A stretch of 64,000 nt of DNA from JAGXQV01 sp964451375 (GTDB lineage Bacteria; Pseudomonadota; Gammaproteobacteria; Burkholderiales; Sulfuricellaceae). Location of the stretch: assembly GCA_964451375.1 (NCBI GenBank), contig CAYVIN010000001.1, positions 62,001 to 126,000 on the forward strand. Reading direction: 5' to 3'. Under the pieces are notes generated by a model, which saw only the letters and a list, made by a program, of their open reading frames with translations, made no database searches and was not told the origin of the DNA. Both the position numbers and the translations under genes were made by a program. This document shows positions 59,535-64,000 of this stretch, one piece after another; position 1 is the stretch's first letter; each line of letters begins with the position of its first letter.

Positions 59535-60746
59535 ATGACCGAATCAGCCGCTAGCAAACCTCCCCAACTCGACCTCCCCCTATTATCCCTGCCGATGCTG
59601 GCGGTTCTCGCCGCGCAGTTCCTTTCCGCGCTGGGCGACAACGCCTTGCTGGTGGCGGCTATCGGCCTCGTCAAGGCGCAGGGCGAGGCGGGCTTGATTC
59701 CGCTGTTGCAGGAGTTTTTCGTGATTCCCTACATCTTCTTAGCACCCTTCGTCGGGCCGTTGGCCGATACCCTGCCCAAGGGGCGGGTGATGTTTCTCGC
59801 CAACGGCTGCAAGCTGGCGGGGGCCGGGATGATGTTCGCCGGGGTCAATCCGCTGGCCGCTTACGGGCTGGTGGGGATGGGCGCGGCGGCGTATTCGCCG
59901 GCGAAATACGGCATCCTTTCGCAGTTCTTCGGCCCGGAAAAACTCGTGAAGGCCAATGGGATGCTGGAGGCCTCGACCATCGTGGCGATTCTGCTCGGCG
60001 TGGTGGCGGGCGGGCTGCTTGCCGACACTTCGTTGAACGCCGCGTTTCTCGGGGTGATAGCCGCGTATTTCCTGGCGGCGCTATTCAACCTGCTGATTCC
60101 GCGCCTGCCGCCCGAGCATCCGCTGGGGCATTTCAACCCGCTGATCCTGCTGAGCGATTTCGCCGCTGCGCTGAAAACCATGCTGCGCTGCGGTGATACG
60201 CGCTTTTCGCTGATCGGCACCAGCGTGTTCTGGGGTACCGGCACCACCTTGCGCCTGATGTTGTTCGCCTGGGTGCCGGCGGTGTTGTTGATCAGCGATA
60301 ACCAGATGCCCGCCAACCTGATGGGGGTGGTGTCGGTGGGTATCGTGTTCGGCGCGGTGATCGCGGGGATGTTGATCAGCCTCGACAAGGTCAACCGCGC
60401 CTTGATCGGCGGCCTGCTGCTCGGCCCGCTGGTGCTGCTGATCGCCCACGTCACCGCGCTGCCGCCGGCGGTGGTGCTGCTGGTGGCGGTGGGGGTGGCC
60501 GGCGGGGCGTTCGTGGTGCCGCTCAACGCCTTGTTGCAGGAGCGCGGCCACCACAGCGTCGGCGCGGGGCGGGCGCTGGCGGTGCAAAATCTTTTTGAAA
60601 ACGGCGCGATGCTGATTTTCGTTGGCGCGTATAGCTTGTGCGTACATTGGGGGATTTCGGTGACTGCCACCATGAGCGGCTTCGGTGTCGTGGTTTTGGT
60701 GGGAATCGCTGGGTTGGGATTGATGCGGATGCGGAGCGGCCGGTAA
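59535..60746 (+). CDS. lplT: lysophospholipid transporter (MFS)
   Basis: A 403-residue major facilitator with about 12 hydrophobic helices. It aligns with LplT, which flips lysophosphatidylethanolamine across the inner membrane for re-acylation by Aas. Landmarks are LAAQFLSALGDNALLVAAIG at the start, SPAKYGILSQFFGPEKLVKA, and GGAFVVPLNALLQERGHHSVGAGRALAVQN. In E. coli lplT and aas are adjacent; here they are 3.1 kb apart on the same strand. A GAAAGG ribosome-binding site precedes the ATG. Confidence 0.92.
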   Translation: MTESAASKPPQLDLPLLSLPMLAVLAAQFLSALGDNALLVAAIGLVKAQGEAGLIPLLQEFFVIPYIFLAPFVGPLADTLPKGRVMFLANGCKLAGAGMMFAGVNPLAAYGLVGMGAAAYSPAKYGILSQFFGPEKLVKANGMLEASTIVAILLGVVAGGLLADTSLNAAFLGVIAAYFLAALFNLLIPRLPPEHPLGHFNPLILLSDFAAALKTMLRCGDTRFSLIGTSVFWGTGTTLRLMLFAWVPAVLLISDNQMPANLMGVVSVGIVFGAVIAGMLISLDKVNRALIGGLLLGPLVLLIAHVTALPPAVVLLVAVGVAGGAFVVPLNALLQERGHHSVGAGRALAVQNLFENGAMLIFVGAYSLCVHWGISVTATMSGFGVVVLVGIAGLGLMRMRSGR

Positions 60747-60810
60747 GGGTGGTTGCGCCGCACGTGAACAGGGGTACGGCAACCCCGCAACACAAAATAA
60801 GGAACCAAAC

Positions 60811-61095
60811 ATGAATACGTTCTGGCAAATCATCTGGGTAATGGTGAAGGTCTCTCTGTTTGGCATGGCGCTGCTGCTGATGTTTGGCGGCGGGGCGTGT
60901 GGCGTATTTTTTGTTTTCGCCGGATTCAGCGACCATTCGATGATGGGTTGGGGCTTGCTGGCATTGTTTGGCGCGGTGGTGAGCGGGGTGGTTGCGGTGA
61001 AAATCGCCAAATCCTTCAAGAACCGCCCCGCGCAACAGCCGCCCGCCAATCAGCCGCCGCCCGACGATGGTAGCGGCTGGAGCAAGCCGGAATAA
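60811..61095 (+). CDS. small membrane protein, 94 aa
   Basis: A 94-residue protein with an AAGGAA ribosome-binding site. Two hydrophobic helices (IIWVMVKVSLFGMALLLMFG and WGLLALFGAVVSGVVAV) are followed by a proline-rich tail (PAQQPPANQPPPDDGSG). It has no recognised family or catalytic motif. Confidence 0.6.
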   Translation: MNTFWQIIWVMVKVSLFGMALLLMFGGGACGVFFVFAGFSDHSMMGWGLLALFGAVVSGVVAVKIAKSFKNRPAQQPPANQPPPDDGSGWSKPE

Positions 61096-61144
61096 ATCAA
61101 CGCCGCCGGTTATGGCGTGATATCTGCAAATCAGGGAGGCAGTT

Positions 61145-63913
61145 ATGTGGATAATCGGTTTTCTGGTTGGCGCGTTTTTCGGGGTGCTTTCCGGCAACCC
61201 GGCGCTGACGCTGGGCGGCGGGGTTCTCGGTATGCTGGTGGCGGGGGTGCTGAGCGCCAAAACCGAGGCGCGGGAAAAGGAATGGCTGGCTTTGAACAAA
61301 CGCCTGGATCGTCTCGAAACCCGTCTGGAGGAAATCGAGGCGCAATTGGCGCAGCCCGCCGCCGCGCCGCGTGGCGAGGATGTGCAGCACGCTGCCCGGA
61401 TGGCGACAGCGCCGGTGGTGGAGGCGTACGCCACGGCGGATGAATTGCCGCCCGCCATTCCGGGGCCGGAGTTGCCATGGCTGCACCCGGAACTGGAATT
61501 GCTGCGGCGCAACCCGGAACCGGAGTCGCCGCAGCCTCAACCGGCACCGGAATTGAAGCGGCAGCCGGAAATAAAGCGCCCCCAGCCGACAACGGCAAGC
61601 CCGGCGCACCCCGCCGCTGTGGAGTCCGAACCCGGCTGGTGGGCGCGTTTGTTTCAGGGTAATCCGCTCGCCATGGTCGGGGTGGTGCTGCTGTTTTTCG
61701 GTATCGCTTCGGCGCTCAAGGTGGCGGCGGAACATGCGGTGTTTCCGCTGGAAGCGCGGCTTGCGCTGGCGGTTGCCGGTGCGCTGGTTTTGCTGGGGCT
61801 GGGCTGGCGCAAGCGCGAAGTCCAACCGATGTTTGGCCTGGCGATGCAGGGCGGCGGGATTGCAATCCTGTATCTGCTGGTTTATCTGGCTTTTTCCTAT
61901 TTCGCGCTGATCGGCGCGCAAGCCGCATTCGCCGGATTTGCCGTGCTGGGGGCGGGCTGTGTGGCGCTGGCGCTGGCGCAAAACGGGGTGTCGCTGGCGG
62001 TGCTGGGCATGGCCGGGGCGTTTGTAGCACCCTTGCTGGCGGCGTCGAGCAACGGCGGACAAGTCCTGTTGTTCGGCTATTTCGCCTTGCTCAATCTGGT
62101 TGTGCTGGGCCTCGTCTGGCTCAAGGACTGGCGGGCGCTGAGCCGCACCGGTTTTATTTTTACTTTTCTGATCGGGTTGGCGTGGGGGCTGGATTTTTAC
62201 CGCCCGGTCGATTTCGCGGTTTCCGAATTTTTCCTGGTGCTGTTTTTCCTCTGGTATTCGCTCGCCCCGCTGCTCGCGGCGTGGCGGCAAGCGCCCGGCG
62301 CATGGGCGCTGAGCGACGGCATCCTGCTCTTCGGTGTGCCGCTGGCGGCGTTGGGGCTACAGGTGGGCGTGGTGCGGCACCTGCCCGACGGGCTGGCGTG
62401 GAGCAGTTTTGCGGCGGGGCTATATTACCTGGCGCTGGCGTGGAGCGCGCGGCGCATCGACGAGGAAATCCTGCGCCGCGTTTATCTGGCGACCGGCGCG
62501 GTGCTGCTGGCGCTGGCGGTTCCGCTGGCGTTTGATGCGGCTGTCACCGCCGCGTTCTGGGCGCTGGGCGGCGCGGGCCTGATCCGCCTGGGGCTGCTGC
62601 GCGAGGATAGCCGTTCGCAAACTCTCGGCGCGGCGCTGCAATTTCTCGCCGGGGCCTATTTCCTGGTGTGCTGGTCGCAATCCGGCCCGTTTCCGCCGCT
62701 GCCGCCGGGCGAGGTGTTGCCGGGCATGATCGTTCTCGCGGTATCCGGGCTGGTCAGCGCTTATTGGCTGCTGCGCGAACGCAGCGCGGACGCGCTCCTG
62801 ACCTGGTGGGGACTGTTCTGGTGGTTTGCCGCGCTGAGCTGGATCATGCAACGTTATTTCGACGGCGCTGTGGCGCTGTCCGGCTGGGTGGGCGGTGCCG
62901 CCATCTCGGTCGCGCTCATGGAAACCGCCGGAACTCGCCTGGAATGGCCGGCCCTGCGCCAGCCAGCGTTTTTGCTGGGGCCAGCGCTGGCGGGTGTGGC
63001 CTTATTGGCGTTCCCGCTCCACGGGCATTTGTTGCAGGGGTTCATGGCGCTGTTTTTCCCGCTCGCCTTGCTGGTTTTTTATGGCGTCCTGCGCCGTCAG
63101 GAAGACGCCGAGGTAGCGGTGTTCCCCCTGTTTTCCCACTACGGCGCGGCCTGGCTGGTGATGGCGCTGCTGCCGCTGGAACTGGCGTGGTTCGCCGGAC
63201 ACTGGTGGCCGGGCGTAGCACTATGGCCGGTACTGGCGTGGGGGGCCAGCGCCGCCGCGCTGGTGTGGGTGACGCAAGCCGGGCTGCGGCGCGGCGTCTG
63301 GCCGTTTTGCGCACACCCGGAAGCCTATCTGGAAACCATCCTCCTGCCGGCGCTGGTGTTGGCCATCCTCTGGCCGTTCTACGCCAATTTCACCCAGTCC
63401 GGCGCATGGGGATTGCCCTACCTGCCTCTGCTTAATCCGCTCGACGGGGTGTTGCTCGCGGTTATTTTCAGCCTGTTGCGCTGGCGCGCGGCGAGTCTGG
63501 AGATACAAAACGGCAACCCCAGCGATGTCGTGCGTTTCGTTCAGGTCGTCCTGGCGGCTCAAATCGTTGTCGGCATCAGCGCCCTCGCCGCACGGATCAC
63601 CCATTTCTGGGGCGGCGTAGCCTTCCAGCCCGATGCGCTGTTCCGTTCCGCATTGTTCCAGGGCTTGTTATCGCTGCTCTGGACACTCACCGCGCTGGGC
63701 CTGATGGTCTATGCCGCGCGCGCCGGGCGGCGCAGCCTGTGGTTCGGCGGTTTCGGACTACTGGTGGCGGTCGGACTGAAACTCATGCTGGTCGATCTGG
63801 CGAACGCCGGGACGCTGACCTGGAGCCTGTCCCTGATCGGCGTGGCATTACTGGTGATCACCGGCAGCTATTTCGCGCCGCTACCCCCCAAAGAAGACGA
63901 GGCGGCAGCGTGA
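61145..63913 (+). CDS. DUF2339-type polytopic membrane protein, 922 aa
   Basis: A 922-residue membrane protein of the DUF2339 family. An N-terminal anchor is followed by a coiled-coil segment (NKRLDRLETRLEEIEAQLAQ) and a proline-rich linker. Many hydrophobic helices then follow to the C-terminus. DUF2339 proteins are conserved in Proteobacteria but not biochemically characterised. The function is unknown. Confidence 0.75.
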   Translation: MWIIGFLVGAFFGVLSGNPALTLGGGVLGMLVAGVLSAKTEAREKEWLALNKRLDRLETRLEEIEAQLAQPAAAPRGEDVQHAARMATAPVVEAYATADELPPAIPGPELPWLHPELELLRRNPEPESPQPQPAPELKRQPEIKRPQPTTASPAHPAAVESEPGWWARLFQGNPLAMVGVVLLFFGIASALKVAAEHAVFPLEARLALAVAGALVLLGLGWRKREVQPMFGLAMQGGGIAILYLLVYLAFSYFALIGAQAAFAGFAVLGAGCVALALAQNGVSLAVLGMAGAFVAPLLAASSNGGQVLLFGYFALLNLVVLGLVWLKDWRALSRTGFIFTFLIGLAWGLDFYRPVDFAVSEFFLVLFFLWYSLAPLLAAWRQAPGAWALSDGILLFGVPLAALGLQVGVVRHLPDGLAWSSFAAGLYYLALAWSARRIDEEILRRVYLATGAVLLALAVPLAFDAAVTAAFWALGGAGLIRLGLLREDSRSQTLGAALQFLAGAYFLVCWSQSGPFPPLPPGEVLPGMIVLAVSGLVSAYWLLRERSADALLTWWGLFWWFAALSWIMQRYFDGAVALSGWVGGAAISVALMETAGTRLEWPALRQPAFLLGPALAGVALLAFPLHGHLLQGFMALFFPLALLVFYGVLRRQEDAEVAVFPLFSHYGAAWLVMALLPLELAWFAGHWWPGVALWPVLAWGASAAALVWVTQAGLRRGVWPFCAHPEAYLETILLPALVLAILWPFYANFTQSGAWGLPYLPLLNPLDGVLLAVIFSLLRWRAASLEIQNGNPSDVVRFVQVVLAAQIVVGISALAARITHFWGGVAFQPDALFRSALFQGLLSLLWTLTALGLMVYAARAGRRSLWFGGFGLLVAVGLKLMLVDLANAGTLTWSLSLIGVALLVITGSYFAPLPPKEDEAAA

Positions 63914-64000
63914 TCCCCGGCCTTGATCCACACCTCGTCCACGCCTTTTTCGAGGCGTTGGGGATATTCCTCGGGGTGCGTTATTACTGGACGTTGCGCC
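63910..64000 (+). CDS. start of a further gene, truncated by window edge
   Basis: GTG start overlapping the DUF2339 stop. The first 30 residues read MIPGLDPHLVHAFFEALGIF followed by LGVRYYWTLR, which looks like the beginning of a prolipoprotein diacylglyceryl transferase-like membrane protein. Too little is visible to be sure. Confidence 0.45.
   Translation, partial: MIPGLDPHLVHAFFEALGIFLGVRYYWTLR

Overview
The window is a GC-rich betaproteobacterial chromosome segment. The evidence is the conserved uvrC-pgsA-tRNA-Gly-tRNA-Cys-tRNA-Leu block, an Aas/LplT lysophospholipid salvage pair, a DUF2339 membrane protein and a discoidin-like protein typical of Betaproteobacteria. The order is not resolved. 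Positions 46.8-64 kb look like core chromosome. Positions 1 to about 45 kb are accessory: a prophage end, then two stacked conflict-type islands that are locally much richer in A+T.

Region 1 (1-10.9 kb) is the distal part of a tail and lysis module on the plus strand: the C-terminus of a tape measure protein, an overlapping chain of tail-tip/baseplate genes, two small membrane proteins and a lysozyme-type endolysin. Region 2 (11.1-19.0 kb) is an AT-rich seven-gene island made of two convergent operons. The plus operon encodes a DndB-like DGQHR protein, a radical SAM protein and an Hsp90-type ATPase. The minus operon encodes a ParB-like protein, a PD-(D/E)XK nuclease, a SNF2 helicase and a second ParB-like protein. 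A degenerate second copy of the endolysin follows it, so the island sits between a lysis gene and its remnant. I cannot match this gene set to a named defence system.

Region 3 (19.9-43.7 kb) is the most unusual part. A roughly 12 kb minus-strand operon (39.6 to 27.3 kb) runs in order: a 46-residue peptide with three tandem repeats, a small E2-like protein, a JAMM/JAB protease, a ThiF/E1-like adenylyltransferase, a single-ring Clp-type AAA+ ATPase, an 88-residue protein, a TPR-CHAT protease, a 683-residue protein carrying a helicase-derived SH3-like module, a 41-residue protein and a second CHAT protease. Two more CHAT proteases lie on the plus strand (23.6-27.0 and 40.1-43.6 kb). All four CHAT proteins keep the His/Cys dyad and the same C-terminal tail but differ in their N-terminal parts. 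Five copies of a promoter/operator block with a CAACGTTG-type palindrome accompany the system. A partly decayed second copy occupies 20.9-23.5 kb: a truncated E1, an E2-like fusion lacking the predicted cysteine, and a C-terminal remnant of the 683-residue gene, interrupted by a short-chain dehydrogenase. My reading is a protein-modification (ubiquitin-like or peptide-tagging) module coupled to diversified caspase-like effectors, probably for defence. That function is inference.

Region 4 (43.7-46.8 kb) is a mixed boundary zone: a DUF3800 gene, a tmRNA-like T-arm fragment, small regulators, and tRNA-Leu(TAA), a classic integration site. Region 5 (46.8-64 kb) holds the tRNA trio, pgsA, uvrC, a tautomerase, a family 5 uracil-DNA glycosylase, an autotransporter, an ArsR regulator followed by aas with matching operators, a MITE-like repeat, antitoxin/PIN genes, a Tat-exported amidohydrolase, lplT, a DUF2339 protein and the start of one further gene. 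No CRISPR array, rRNA or integrase was seen.
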